DNA of 64,000 nt from Massilia endophytica (GCF_021165955.1 NZ_CP088952.1:558001-622000); one strand, 5' to 3'. Counted from the first letter of the stretch, positions 52,519-62,521 are shown. Program-made: numbers and translations. The notes: a model not told the origin generated them from the letters alone.

Positions 52519-54147
52519 ATGCAGAAAAAGTTCTCCCCGATCGTTGCCTCCGTCCTGGCCACAAGCCTGGCGCTGGCCCTGCCGGCCTACGCGGCTGGCG
52601 CCAAGGCCCTGCCGCAAGTGCAGGAAGCGCCGCTGCGCGCCCATCTCGCCTTCCTGTCCAGCGACCTGCTGGAAGGCCGCGGCACCGGCCAGCGCGGCGG
52701 CGACCTTACCGTGTCCTATCTGGAGAACCAGGCGATGGCTGTGGGCCTCAAGCCGGGCAACGGCAAGAGCTACCGCCAGGCCGTGAAGATCGCAGGCGTG
52801 AAGTCGCAGCCGGATGCGAGCTCGCTGCACCTGGAGGCCAATGGCGCGGCCCTGCCTTTCGCCTTCGGCAAGGACTGGGTATGGGGCACCGGCGATGCGC
52901 AGGCCGCCCACACGCTGAGCGGCGACCTCGTTTTCGTCGGTTACGGCATCTCGGCATCGGAAGAGGGCTGGGACGACTACAAGGGCCAGGACTTCACGGG
53001 CAAGGTGCTGGTGATGATGGTGAACGACCCCATGCCCACCGCCGAGGCCCCGAACCGTTTCGGCGGCAAGGCCCTGACTTACTACGGCCGCTGGACCTAC
53101 AAGTTCGAAGAGGCGAAACGCCGCAATGCCGCGGGTGTTCTGCTGATTCACACCGATGCTTCCGCTTCCTATGGCTGGAGCGTGATCCAGAACAGCTGGA
53201 GCGGCGTTGAACGCTTCCAGCTGGCGGAAGGCGCGCCCGGCACGCCGATGCAGGGCTGGATGACGAATGACACGGCCGCAGCGCTGTTCAAGGCAGGCGG
53301 CCAGGATCTCGATGCGCTGCGCGCAGCCGCCGAACGCAAGGACTTCCAGCCCGTGCCGCTGAAGGTGAAGCTGGCTGGGGACATGAAATCCGTGGTGCGC
53401 AAGGTGGAGCAGTTCAACGTGGCCGGTATTGTGCCGGGCACCGATCCCAAGCTGAAGGACGAGCTGGTGATCTACAGCGCGCACTGGGACCACCTGGGCA
53501 AACAGGGCGAAGGCAAGGACACCATCTATAACGGCGCCGTGGACAATGCCTCCGGCACCGCGGCCCTGCTGGCCATGGCGCAGGAAGCGGTGAAGTCGCC
53601 CGCGAAGCGCAGCCAGATGTTCCTGTGGGTGGCAGCGGAAGAGCAAGGCCTGCTGGGCAGCGCGGCCTACGCGAGCGCTCCGCTCTGGCCTCTGGACAAG
53701 ACGGCCGCAGCGCTGAACCTCGACAGCCTGAACTGGGTTGGCCCGGCGCGCGATATCGGCACGCAGGGAAGCGAGCGCACGGACCTGGGCAAGATGGCCG
53801 AGGCCACAGCCAAGGCGATGAAGATGCAGGTCGCCGAAGCCAAGCCTGACCTCGCGGGCGGCTACTTCCGCAGCGATCACTTCAGCTTCGCCAAGGCGGG
53901 CGTGCCGGCCTTCTCCATCGAAGGCGGCAGCGACTACCTGGGCGACAGGGCGAAGGCGGAAGCGGAGCGCAAGGCCTATGGCCCGCGCTATCACCAGGTG
54001 ACGGACGAATATGATCCCAACTGGAACCTGGGCGGCATGACGCAGCAGGCGCAGTTCACGCTGAACCTGGGCCGCATGGTGGCCGATGCGCCGAAAATGC
54101 CGCAGTGGAAAGCGGGCGACGCCTTCGGCAAGGCCCGCGCGAAGTAA
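52519..54147 (+). CDS. Secreted M28-family aminopeptidase
   Basis: A 542-residue exported zinc peptidase: signal peptide to about 25, a PA-type inserted domain (about 130-250), then the M28 domain. Metal and catalytic residues appear in YSAHWDHLG, NGAVDNASG, AAEEQGLLGS (Glu pair), LNLDSLN, and the late His in GPRYHQVTDEYD. Likely extracellular or periplasmic peptide breakdown. It is divergent from gluQ. Confidence 0.92.
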   Translation: MQKKFSPIVASVLATSLALALPAYAAGAKALPQVQEAPLRAHLAFLSSDLLEGRGTGQRGGDLTVSYLENQAMAVGLKPGNGKSYRQAVKIAGVKSQPDASSLHLEANGAALPFAFGKDWVWGTGDAQAAHTLSGDLVFVGYGISASEEGWDDYKGQDFTGKVLVMMVNDPMPTAEAPNRFGGKALTYYGRWTYKFEEAKRRNAAGVLLIHTDASASYGWSVIQNSWSGVERFQLAEGAPGTPMQGWMTNDTAAALFKAGGQDLDALRAAAERKDFQPVPLKVKLAGDMKSVVRKVEQFNVAGIVPGTDPKLKDELVIYSAHWDHLGKQGEGKDTIYNGAVDNASGTAALLAMAQEAVKSPAKRSQMFLWVAAEEQGLLGSAAYASAPLWPLDKTAAALNLDSLNWVGPARDIGTQGSERTDLGKMAEATAKAMKMQVAEAKPDLAGGYFRSDHFSFAKAGVPAFSIEGGSDYLGDRAKAEAERKAYGPRYHQVTDEYDPNWNLGGMTQQAQFTLNLGRMVADAPKMPQWKAGDAFGKARAK

Positions 54148-54152
54148 GGGCC

Positions 54153-54914
54153 TTAGCCCGCCGCGCCCAGCCTCCGGCTGGCGCGGTTGCGGCGCTCCTC
54201 GTCACGCAGCGTTTCAAGCGTGGTGCGCCGCACGAATTCGATGTGATGCCGCGATGCGTGGGCGGCCGTCTCGTTGCGGCGCTCGCGTATCGCATCCCAG
54301 ATGGCGCGGTGCTGCACCATCACCTGGCCCCACAACTCGGGCCGTGCGTTCAGATATTCGAGATTGCCCTGCACGTGCCCTTGCAGCACCTTGTGCAGGC
54401 TGGAATTCAGGTGGCCGATCAGCACATTGTGCGCGGCTTCCGCAATCGCCTGGTGGAAGGCCACGTCCGTCGTGATGCAGGCTTCCAGGTCGCTCCCGCC
54501 AAAAGCCTGCTCCATCGCCGCGAAACAGGCGCCAATGCGTTCAAGGTCCGCCTCCGTTGCCCGTTCCGCCGCCAGCTGGGCGGCCTGGCTTTCCAGCATG
54601 TGCCTGAACTCCAGCAGGTCGCCATGAATGTTCGGATGGTCCTTCAGCATCTGCTGCCAGGGATCGACGAAGGGCGCCTGCATGGAATCGGTGACGAAGG
54701 TGCCGCCGCCATGGCGCGTGATCAGCAGGCCCTTGGCGCCGAGCGCCTGCAGGGCAGCGCGCAGGGAAGGGCGCGATACGCCCAGCTCCACGGCCAGTTC
54801 GCGTTCGGCTGGCAGGCGGTCGCCGGGCTTCAGCGATCCTTCGAGGATGCGGGTTTCCAGTTCGCTGGCGACGATATCGGAAAGGCGGGCGGCGGCAGGC
54901 TTGCGTGCAGTCAT
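54153..54914 (-). CDS. FadR-subfamily GntR regulator
   Basis: A 253-residue regulator counted from ATG 54914. The winged HTH is N-terminal (LKPGDRLPAERELAVELGVSRPSLRAALQALGAKG) and the all-helical FCD ligand domain is C-terminal, with the metal-type Asp/His residues in TDVAFHQAIAEAAHN and QHRAIWDAIRER. Two TGGT-N3-ACCA operators lie between it and the divergent NagX-like gene, so it probably controls both. Ligand unknown, likely a small carboxylate or sugar acid. Confidence 0.93.
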   Translation of the reverse strand: MTARKPAAARLSDIVASELETRILEGSLKPGDRLPAERELAVELGVSRPSLRAALQALGAKGLLITRHGGGTFVTDSMQAPFVDPWQQMLKDHPNIHGDLLEFRHMLESQAAQLAAERATEADLERIGACFAAMEQAFGGSDLEACITTDVAFHQAIAEAAHNVLIGHLNSSLHKVLQGHVQGNLEYLNARPELWGQVMVQHRAIWDAIRERRNETAAHASRHHIEFVRRTTLETLRDEERRNRASRRLGAAG

Positions 54915-54928
54915 GGTTGAGGTATGAT

Positions 54929-54939
54929 TGGTATGACCA
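54929..54939. promoter_or_regulatory. FadR-type operator 1
   Basis: TGGTATGACCA, an exact TGGT-N3-ACCA dyad, 15 bases upstream of the regulator's ATG. Matches the known consensus of FadR-subfamily regulators (TNGTNNNACNA). Confidence 0.8.
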
Positions 54940-54995
54940 GTAAATCGTAGCTGCAAACGCTGAAGGGGTCAAGCTTTGCGGACACGAGTCCCAAC

Positions 54996-55006
54996 TGGTA
55001 CTACCA
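54996..55006. promoter_or_regulatory. FadR-type operator 2
   Basis: TGGTACTACCA, the second TGGT-N3-ACCA dyad, 17 bases upstream of the NagX-like ATG and just before its ribosome site. Confidence 0.8.
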
Positions 55007-55022
55007 ATTAAAAGGACCCTGC

Positions 55023-56150
55023 ATGACGAATCCTGCACAGGGCCGCCTGGTGTCGCTCGACGCCTTCCGCGGCTTCACCATCGCCAGCATGCTGCTGGTG
55101 AATAACCCCGGCGACTGGGGGCATCTCTACTCCCAGCTCGCGCACGCGCACTGGAACGGCTGGACCTTCACCGACTGGATCTTCCCCTTCTTCCTTTTCA
55201 TCGGCGGCGTGTCGATGAGCTTTTCGCTCGGCCGCCAGGCGGAGGCGGGCGCGGACAAGGGAAGCCTGCTGCGCAAGCTGTTCAAGCGCGCCGCGCTGAT
55301 CTTCCTGATCGGCCTTGCGCTGAATTTCATTCCCAAGTTCGATCCCGCCACGCTGCGCATTCCGGGCGTGCTGCAAAGGATCGCCTTGTGCACCGCGCTT
55401 GCGGCGCCTCTCGTTGTGTACTTCAACTGGCGCCAGCAGCTGTGGTGGATAGCGGGCCTGCTGGCCTTCTATTCAGGCGTGATGCTGCTGATTCCCGTGC
55501 CGGGGCCGGACGGCGTCGTGGCGGCAGGGCTGCTGGAGCCGGGCCGCGATGTGGGCGCCTATATCGACCGCCTCTTCCTCTCCGGGCATATGTGGGCGCA
55601 GTCGAAGACCTGGGATCCTGAAGGGCTGTTCACCACCATTCCCGCCTTGTGCAGCCAGCTCTTTGGCGTGCTCACCGGCCGCTGGCTGCTCACGCTCTAC
55701 GAACGCAGCGAGAAGACGGCATGGATGCTGGTGGCGGGACTGGGCATGCTGCTGGCGGGCGCCATCCTGGATGTGGTGCTCATGCCGATCAACAAGAGCC
55801 TGTGGACCACGTCCTACTGCCTCTTTACCACCGGCTGGGCCCTGCTCATGTTCGGGGTGTTCTACTGGCTGCTGGACGCGGCGCCTTCGTATCCCATGCG
55901 GGCGCGGATGGAGAAGCATGCGCAGTTCTTCATCATCTACGGCATGAACGCGCTCTTCATCTTCGCCTTCTCCGGGCTGGTGGCAAAGCTGATCGGCTTC
56001 TTCAAGCTGCACGCTGCGCTCTATGCGCCGATCAAGGCCTTGCCGCTGGAGCCGGAAGCGCAGTCCCTGGTCTACGCCCTGCTGTTCAACACGGCGATGT
56101 TCGCGGTGGCGTGGTACATGTGGCGCCGCCGCTGGTTCGTCAAGGTTTAG
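55023..56150 (+). CDS. NagX/DUF5009-type membrane protein (HGSNAT-like)
   Basis: A 375-residue polytopic membrane protein with about 10-11 hydrophobic segments. The N-terminal signature LVSLDAFRGFTIASMLLVNNPG with FTDWIFPFFLFIGGVSMSFS is that of NagX/DUF5009, related to lysosomal heparan-alpha-glucosaminide N-acetyltransferase. Bacterial relatives are tied to amino-sugar use. The FadR-type regulator faces it with two operators between. No other amino-sugar genes are nearby. The gene overlaps the convergent MFS gene by 11 bases. Confidence 0.85.
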   Translation: MTNPAQGRLVSLDAFRGFTIASMLLVNNPGDWGHLYSQLAHAHWNGWTFTDWIFPFFLFIGGVSMSFSLGRQAEAGADKGSLLRKLFKRAALIFLIGLALNFIPKFDPATLRIPGVLQRIALCTALAAPLVVYFNWRQQLWWIAGLLAFYSGVMLLIPVPGPDGVVAAGLLEPGRDVGAYIDRLFLSGHMWAQSKTWDPEGLFTTIPALCSQLFGVLTGRWLLTLYERSEKTAWMLVAGLGMLLAGAILDVVLMPINKSLWTTSYCLFTTGWALLMFGVFYWLLDAAPSYPMRARMEKHAQFFIIYGMNALFIFAFSGLVAKLIGFFKLHAALYAPIKALPLEPEAQSLVYALLFNTAMFAVAWYMWRRRWFVKV

Positions 56151-57336
56151 CGCGCTGCGTGAACTCGGTCGCGTACAGGATCAGCGCCGCGGCCGGGAAT
56201 ATCAGGCCCGCAAGGAGCACGCCGCGCCAGCCATGGTGGGCGAACATCCAGCCGCCCAGCGATGAACCGAGCGCGCCGCCCATGAAGAAGATCGACATGT
56301 ACAGGCCATTCAGGCGGCTGCGCACTTCCGCACCCAGGGCGTAGATGGAGCGCTGGCCGACCACGAGGTTGGCCGACACGCCCATGTCCAGCACGATGGA
56401 TGCGCACACCAGCATTCCAAGCTGCACGGCATAGCCGCCTTGCGTGAACAGCAGCGGCACGGCAAAGGAGAGGGCGCCTGCGCCCAGGGCCATGGCCGTG
56501 GTGGAGCGCGTTTTCCCCTTGTCCGCGCGGTGCCCGGCGATGGGCGATGCAACGGCGCCTGCCACGCCCGCCAGCGCAAAGAGCGCAATACCCGTCTGGG
56601 AGAGGCCGAACTGCGGTCCCGCCAGTACGAGCGGCACCGTGGTCCAGAACAGGCTGAAAGCGCCGAACATGCAGAACTGGTAGGCGGCGCGGCGGCGCAG
56701 GATGGGCGTCGTCTTCAGGAGCTGCCACATGGATCCGAGCAACGCCGGGTAGCTCATGGCATGGGCCGGAACGCGCTGCGGCAGCCTGCTGCGCAGCACG
56801 AAGGCGAGCACGCCGGTGCCGATGGCGGACAGCACGAAGATCGCGTGCCAGCCCAGCATGTCCGTCACAAGGCTCGACACGGGCCGCGCGAGCATGATGC
56901 CCAGCAGCAGTCCGCTCATCACAGTGCCCACGGTCTTGCCGCGCGTCTCGGGTTTCGAGAGGTGGGCGGCAAACGGCACCACCACCTGCGCCGCTACGGA
57001 GCCAAGGCCGATGCAGAAGGCCGCGGCGAGAAAGAGGGCTGCGCTGCTGCTGAAGGCCGCCGCGAACAGGGCGGCGCCGGTGAGGGAGAGGGCGCCGAGT
57101 ATGAGCTTGCGGTTCTCCACCAGGTCGCCAAGCGGAACGATGAAGAGAAGGCCGAGACAGTAGCCGATCTGCGTGAGCGTCACGATCAGGCCCGCCGCGC
57201 CCGGATCGAGGCCGGTGGCCTGGCTGATGGGGCCGACCAGCGGCTGTGCGTAATACAGGTTGGCGACGATGAGGCCAGTGGCGCTCGCCATCAGCCACAC
57301 CATGCCGGATGAAATATCTTGTTCTTGCTGGCTCAA
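56140..57336 (-). CDS. MFS transporter
   Basis: A 398-residue transporter with 12 predicted membrane helices. The MFS motif A appears as IGYCLGLLFIVPLGDLVENRK in TM2-3 loop form, and the second half begins near residue 205. The pattern is that of DHA-type proton-driven drug or metabolite exporters of the YnfM/SotB-like kind. Substrate unknown. Single gene. Confidence 0.9.
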   Translation of the reverse strand: MSQQEQDISSGMVWLMASATGLIVANLYYAQPLVGPISQATGLDPGAAGLIVTLTQIGYCLGLLFIVPLGDLVENRKLILGALSLTGAALFAAAFSSSAALFLAAAFCIGLGSVAAQVVVPFAAHLSKPETRGKTVGTVMSGLLLGIMLARPVSSLVTDMLGWHAIFVLSAIGTGVLAFVLRSRLPQRVPAHAMSYPALLGSMWQLLKTTPILRRRAAYQFCMFGAFSLFWTTVPLVLAGPQFGLSQTGIALFALAGVAGAVASPIAGHRADKGKTRSTTAMALGAGALSFAVPLLFTQGGYAVQLGMLVCASIVLDMGVSANLVVGQRSIYALGAEVRSRLNGLYMSIFFMGGALGSSLGGWMFAHHGWRGVLLAGLIFPAAALILYATEFTQRAKP

Positions 57337-57411
57337 GGCGCATCCCCTGCAGGTCGAAACGGGCTATTGTAGGGAATAACGCCGGACTTCGCTGGGCAGG
57401 GGATAAAACGC

Positions 57412-58407
57412 TCAGAGCTGCTTGTGAATGTCCGCCAGGATCTCGTAGGAGCGCAGGCGCGCGGCGTGTTCGTGGATCTGGGAAGTGATCATCAGTTCGT
57501 CCGGCTTCGTGCTGGCGATGAAGGCCTTGAGCTGCGACTTGACCGTTTCCGGCGAACCGATGGCGGAGCAGGACAGCACCGAATCGAGCATCGCATTCTC
57601 CGCGGGACCGAGCTGCTGGCGGAAGTTCGCCACCGGCGGGGGCAGGCGCGAAGGACGGCCGGTGCGCAGGTTCACGAAGGCCTGCTGCATGGAGGTCGCG
57701 CGGAGCTGGGCTTCCTCGTCGCTGTCCGCCGCGAAGACGTTATAGCCCAGCATGACGTAAGGCTTCTCCAGCTGGGCCGAGGGGCGGAAGTTGTCGCGGT
57801 AGAGCGCCACCGCCTGCATCATCATCTGCGGCGCGAAGTGCGAGGCGAATGCAAAGGGAAGGCCCATATGGGCTGCCAGCTGGGCGCCGAACAGGCTGGA
57901 ACCCAGTATCCACAAAGGCACCTTGGCGCCCTGGCCCGGCACGGCCATGACCCGCTGGCGGGGCTGGTCGGACATGTAGTCCTGCAGTTCCGCCACATCC
58001 TGCGGGAACTCGTCGGCATCGGAGCCCAGGTTGCGGCGCAGGGCGCGCGCCGTGGTCTGGTCCGAACCCGGCGCACGGCCCAGGCCAAGGTCGATGCGGC
58101 CCGGGAAGAGCGCTTCGAGTGTGCCGAACTGCTCGGCGATTACCAAGGGCGAATGGTTGGGCAGCATGATGCCGCCCGCGCCGACGCGGATGGTGGACGT
58201 GCCGCCCGCCACATGGGCGATGACGACCGAGGTCGCGGCGCTGGCAATGCCCGGCATGCCGTGGTGCTCCGCCAGCCAGTAGCGCCGGTAGCCCCAGCGC
58301 TCGCCATGCTGGGCAAGGTCCAGCGTGTTGCGCAGGGAAGTGGAAACGTCGCTGCCTTCGGCGATGGGCGAGAGGTCGAGTATGGAGAATGGGATCATGC
58401 GGGCCAT
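57412..58407 (-). CDS. Luciferase-like (LLM) flavin-dependent oxidoreductase
   Basis: A 331-residue protein of the bacterial-luciferase superfamily, MsnO8/YhbW type: FSILDLSPIAEGSD, YRRYWLAEHHGMPGIASAA, RIDLGLGRAPGSDQ and the C-terminal GSPETVKSQLKAF. It probably uses reduced flavin for monooxygenation; substrate unknown. It follows the hybrid histidine kinase by 22 bases on the same strand, so the two are likely one operon. Confidence 0.92.
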   Translation of the reverse strand: MARMIPFSILDLSPIAEGSDVSTSLRNTLDLAQHGERWGYRRYWLAEHHGMPGIASAATSVVIAHVAGGTSTIRVGAGGIMLPNHSPLVIAEQFGTLEALFPGRIDLGLGRAPGSDQTTARALRRNLGSDADEFPQDVAELQDYMSDQPRQRVMAVPGQGAKVPLWILGSSLFGAQLAAHMGLPFAFASHFAPQMMMQAVALYRDNFRPSAQLEKPYVMLGYNVFAADSDEEAQLRATSMQQAFVNLRTGRPSRLPPPVANFRQQLGPAENAMLDSVLSCSAIGSPETVKSQLKAFIASTKPDELMITSQIHEHAARLRSYEILADIHKQL

Positions 58408-58429
58408 GTTGGGGCCTGCCGCAGCGGAT

Positions 58430-60748
58430 TCAAGCAAAGCCCTGATGGGCGAGTGGATTTGAGTGCTCCTCCATCGCTGCCCGCTCGCGCAGCAGGGCGT
58501 CCAGCTGGGCCGCCTGCAGGGGCTTGACGATGTGGCGGTCGAAGCCTGCCGCCTTGGAGCGCTGCTGGTCCCGGTCCTGGCCCCAGCCGGTGACGGCGAC
58601 GAGCAGGCAGCGGCCGTGGCGTCCCGTGGAGCGCAGGCGGTGCGCCAGCTCGTAGCCGTCCATGCGGGGCATGCCGATATCGAGGAACGCCAGCTGCGGG
58701 TCGAAGCTCTCGGCTGCATGCAGGGCGCTCAGGCCGTCGTAGCACACCTGGATAGTCTGGCCGCGCGCCTGAAGCAGGGTGCGCAGCGTGTTCGCGTGAT
58801 CGACGTTGTCGTCCGCGACCAGCACGCGCAGGGGGCGCAAGGGCGCGCCGCTATGCTGCGCGGGCAGGACCGTGCCCCCTTCTTCCTCGGCCACCGGCAG
58901 TTCGACAGTGAAGGTGCTGCCCTGGCCCGGCCCCGCGCTGCTGGCGCTGAGGGCGCCGCCGTGCAGTTCCACCAGGCGGCGCGCCAGCGAGAGACCGATG
59001 CCAAGGCCTGCCTGCGAGCGGCCGAGGGACTGGTCGGCCTGGAAGAAGATGTCGAAGACATGGGGCAGGGCATCGGCTGCAATGCCGATGCCGTTGTCGC
59101 TGATCTCGATCCTCGCCTGGCCGTCCTTCACCGTGGCCGCGAGTCCGATACGGCCGCCGGTCTGGGTGTATTTTGCTGCGTTGTTCAGAAGATTGGAGAA
59201 CACCTGCGCAAGCCGCGTGCCGTCGCCCGCCAGCGGCACCGGGGCATCCGGCATCTGCACGGACAGCGCATGCCTGCGCTGCTGCACCAGCGGCGTGGAG
59301 GTTTCGATGGAGTGCCTGACCACGTCCTGCAGGATCAGCGGCTCCTTGCGGATGCTCAGTTTGTCGGTGGTGATGCGCGACACGTCGAGCAGGTCGTCCA
59401 CCAGGCGCACCATCTGGCGCAGCTGGCGGTCCATCACATCGAGTACGTTGGCGGGCAGCGCCTTGTCCTTGGCCGACATGCGCAGGATCTCCAGCGAGTT
59501 CACCAGCGGCGCCATGGGGTTGCGCAGTTCGTGCGCCAGCGTGGCGAGGAATTCGTCCTTGCGCCGGTCGGCCGTCTGCAAGGCTTCCTGCGCGGCGCGG
59601 CGCTCCAGGATTTCGCGGCCGGCGCGCTCGCGCGCATCGGCCAGGGTCTGCGAGGCCCGCAGCAGCGATGCGCCCACCTGTTCCGCCTCCAGGAAGTCGA
59701 CCTGCGGCGTCTGCACCGCTTCGCCCTTGCCCAGTGCCGTGGCGGGGGCGATCAGGGCCTGCATGGAATGGGCGATGCGCCCGCCGACCAGCCAGGCCAT
59801 GCCCAGGCCCATCGCCAGCAGCACCACGGTGGCGATGATGAGCGACTGCAGGGTGCGCAGCAGGCCCGCTGTCAGCTGCTCCGTGGGGATGCCGAGGATA
59901 ACGGTCCAGCCGGACTTCTGGGAACGGCTGTACAGCGTCATCACCTCGATCTTGTCCATGGTCTCGGACTCGAACATGTCCTCAGGCTTGGCCACGACAC
60001 GCTGCATGATGTGCGCTGGCACCGGCTTGCCCTGCAGGCGTTCGATCATGTGCGTGCGCGCCACGACGCGTCCATCCGCATCCAGAATGCCGCCACGCCA
60101 GGTATCGGGCATCTTCTGGTCGAAGAGGATGGCGCCAAGCGCCGAAGGCTGTACCTGGCCGGCGAGCACATAGCGCGCCACGCCCTCGCGCAGCACCGGC
60201 ACGGCCACGGTAATGGCGGCGGCGCCGGCGGCGGTGCGGTAGAGGCCCGAGATGGCCGGAAGGCCATCGCCCTGGACCTGATCCAGCAGCGCTGCATTGG
60301 CCGCCTCGAAGCGCAGCTCGCCGTGGCTGGCCGCAGTGCTCATCAGTTCGCGCCGCGTGCGCGGGTCGTAGAGCGTGATGCCCGTGATGGGCAGGATGGC
60401 GTGCACATTGTCCGCCTGGCGCTGGAATTCGGCCAGCCTGGAGGGCTCGATATCGTCGGAAACGGAGAGGGCGCGGAGGGCCGTGATCACCGTGTCGAAA
60501 TCGCGGTCCACCACCGAGACCATTGAACGTGCCGTGCCCATGGCCTCGGTCAGCATGCCCGTGCGCTCAACGCGGTAGTGGTCGTAGATGAGAAAAGCGG
60601 AAACGACGGCGGCCGGAAGCACGCAGCTCATGACCAGCAGAGCCAGCCGGAAGCGGATCGAGGGAAGTCGCTGGGCTGGATTTTGAGGGGTGGTCTGCAC
60701 GTCGTCGGGAATGCATGTAGACTGGTCAATATTGCGTGACGTTACCAT
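58430..60748 (-). CDS. Hybrid sensor histidine kinase
   Basis: A 772-residue inner-membrane kinase counted from ATG 60748. TM1 lies near 35-55, a dCache/PDC-like periplasmic sensor about 60-300, TM2 about 310-330, then a HAMP-like linker. HisKA contains the phospho-acceptor in LATLAHELRNPMAPLVN. HATPase motifs are NLLNNAAKYT, DNGIGI and GLGIGLSLARRLVELHGG. A C-terminal REC domain has phospho-acceptor Asp in LAFLDIGMPRMDGYEL. No separate output regulator is adjacent. Divergent from the M20 peptidase with 47 bases between. Confidence 0.95.
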   Translation of the reverse strand: MVTSRNIDQSTCIPDDVQTTPQNPAQRLPSIRFRLALLVMSCVLPAAVVSAFLIYDHYRVERTGMLTEAMGTARSMVSVVDRDFDTVITALRALSVSDDIEPSRLAEFQRQADNVHAILPITGITLYDPRTRRELMSTAASHGELRFEAANAALLDQVQGDGLPAISGLYRTAAGAAAITVAVPVLREGVARYVLAGQVQPSALGAILFDQKMPDTWRGGILDADGRVVARTHMIERLQGKPVPAHIMQRVVAKPEDMFESETMDKIEVMTLYSRSQKSGWTVILGIPTEQLTAGLLRTLQSLIIATVVLLAMGLGMAWLVGGRIAHSMQALIAPATALGKGEAVQTPQVDFLEAEQVGASLLRASQTLADARERAGREILERRAAQEALQTADRRKDEFLATLAHELRNPMAPLVNSLEILRMSAKDKALPANVLDVMDRQLRQMVRLVDDLLDVSRITTDKLSIRKEPLILQDVVRHSIETSTPLVQQRRHALSVQMPDAPVPLAGDGTRLAQVFSNLLNNAAKYTQTGGRIGLAATVKDGQARIEISDNGIGIAADALPHVFDIFFQADQSLGRSQAGLGIGLSLARRLVELHGGALSASSAGPGQGSTFTVELPVAEEEGGTVLPAQHSGAPLRPLRVLVADDNVDHANTLRTLLQARGQTIQVCYDGLSALHAAESFDPQLAFLDIGMPRMDGYELAHRLRSTGRHGRCLLVAVTGWGQDRDQQRSKAAGFDRHIVKPLQAAQLDALLRERAAMEEHSNPLAHQGFA

Positions 60749-60795
60749 ATTTGGTGCCGTGCACGCGCTACTTTGATAACGAGAGGTTACCCCCA

Positions 60796-62289
60796 ATGTT
60801 GAGACAAGTTGCACTGGCGGCCATGCTGATCCATGGCGCCGCCCACGCCGCCGCGCCCAGCGATATCGCCCTTTCCACCGCCAAGTATGCCCGCGCCAAG
60901 TACGGCGAGCAGATGATCTCCAGCATGGCCACCATGGTCAGCTACAACACGGTGGCCGATCCGAAGGTGCCGTTCGAGAAGAATCCCCATCATATCGGCT
61001 TCAAGAAGTTCCTCAAGGAGGAAGCGCAACGCCTCGGCTTCGACTACGAGGATTCGGGCTACGTGGTCGTCATCGGCTACGGCAAGGCCAAGGAGCGCGT
61101 GGGCGTCGTCACCCACGGCGACGTGCAGCCCGTCGACCCTACCAAGTGGAAGCAGTCGCCCTTCAAGCTGGACCGCACCAGCGAGCCGGGCAAGCTGATC
61201 GGCCGCGGCACCGAGGACGACAAGGGCCCCATCGCCAGCGCCCTGTACGCCATGAAGGCGATCAAGGACCGCAAGGTCAAGCTGAACAAACGTATCGAGC
61301 TGTACGTCTACATGGCCGAGGAATCGGACTGGGCGCCGCTGGAAGCCTACCTGAAGACGCACAAGCTGCCCGAGGTGAACATCACCCTGGATGCGGAGTA
61401 CCCGGTCGTGACGGCCGAGAAGGGCTGGGGCGCGCTGATGCTGACCCTGCCGCCAGTGGCCGCTGCGCCAGCCCAGGGGCCGGCGCTCACAGAATTCACG
61501 GGCGGCTTCTTCGGCAGCCAGATTCCAGAGGACGCGGTGGCCGTGATCGACGGCGCAACGCCGGAACTGGCCGAGCAGATCCGCGCGCGCGGCGCGGCGC
61601 AGAAGGGCATGCAGTACAGCTTCGCCTGGGAAGGGCAGCGCCTGCGCATCAAGGCCAAGGGCCTGGCGGCGCACTCGTCCAAGCCTGAGGACGGTGTGAA
61701 CGCCATCGGCATGCTGGCCGACGCCCTGGCCGTGCGCCAGTGGGAAGGCACGACGGCGGGCAATATGGCCAGCCTGCTCAACGAGCTGGTGGGCACGGGC
61801 CTGTACGGCGAGAAGTTCGGCAAGGTGGCGTACCGCGACGACTTCATGGGGCCGATGACCGTGTCCCCGACCGTGCTCAAGTCCACCGACAAGGGCCTGG
61901 AGCTGAACATCAACCTGCGCCGCCCGCGCGGCAAGGCAACGGCCGAACTGCAGCAGCAGTTCCAGGAAGCCTTCGACGCGTGGAAGGCCAAGCGCGCACC
62001 GGACGCCACCATGAAGGCGACCATCGGCGAGCCATGGCTGCTGCCGGATGCGCCCCAGATTCCGACCCTGCTGAATGTGTTCACGCACTACACCGGCATC
62101 AAGGACGCGAAGCCGGTCTCCATTGGCGGCGGCACCAATTCGCGCATGTTCCCGAATGCGGTGAGCTTCGGTCCCGGCATGCCGGGCCAGGTCTACACCG
62201 GCCACTCGGAGCATGAATTCATCAGCACCAAGCAGATCATGATGAACCTGGAGATGTACACCGCCGTGCTGGTCGAGCTGGCGAAGTAA
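60796..62289 (+). CDS. Secreted M20-family dipeptidase
   Basis: A 497-residue exported zinc peptidase: signal peptide to about 18 (AAHAA), metal ligands in VVTHGDVQPVD, GRGTEDDKGP, MAEESDWAPL (Glu pair), TLDAEYP and the last His in TGHSEHEFIS. The lid/dimerisation domain with GLAAHSSKPEDG is present. PepV/carnosinase-like dipeptide cleavage is likely. Start ATG 60796 gives the signal peptide directly. Confidence 0.92.
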   Translation: MLRQVALAAMLIHGAAHAAAPSDIALSTAKYARAKYGEQMISSMATMVSYNTVADPKVPFEKNPHHIGFKKFLKEEAQRLGFDYEDSGYVVVIGYGKAKERVGVVTHGDVQPVDPTKWKQSPFKLDRTSEPGKLIGRGTEDDKGPIASALYAMKAIKDRKVKLNKRIELYVYMAEESDWAPLEAYLKTHKLPEVNITLDAEYPVVTAEKGWGALMLTLPPVAAAPAQGPALTEFTGGFFGSQIPEDAVAVIDGATPELAEQIRARGAAQKGMQYSFAWEGQRLRIKAKGLAAHSSKPEDGVNAIGMLADALAVRQWEGTTAGNMASLLNELVGTGLYGEKFGKVAYRDDFMGPMTVSPTVLKSTDKGLELNINLRRPRGKATAELQQQFQEAFDAWKAKRAPDATMKATIGEPWLLPDAPQIPTLLNVFTHYTGIKDAKPVSIGGGTNSRMFPNAVSFGPGMPGQVYTGHSEHEFISTKQIMMNLEMYTAVLVELAK

Positions 62290-62297
62290 TACCGAAA

Positions 62298-62323
62298 GGG
62301 GCGGACCAATCGCGGTCCGCCCC
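62298..62323 (+). terminator. Hairpin after the dipeptidase gene
   Basis: GGGGCGGACC-AATCGC-GGTCCGCCCC, perfect 10-bp stem 9 bases after the stop. No T-run, so termination may depend on the AT-rich sequence that follows. Confidence 0.6.
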
Positions 62324-62521
62324 CGATATTAAAATCAAAAGCTTGAATATTATATTATTTGGCTTTTATCGCAATATGTGGGTTTATTATCCCACTCCCT
62401 CCAAAAAGTTATTCCATCTCCCCGCCATTTGATTTACCATGGGCAACAAGGCTGTGGAAACGTGCGGCCTTCAGCCGGTGCCTGGCTGACCTGAAGGCAC
62501 AAATTCTTTAATTGAAATATA

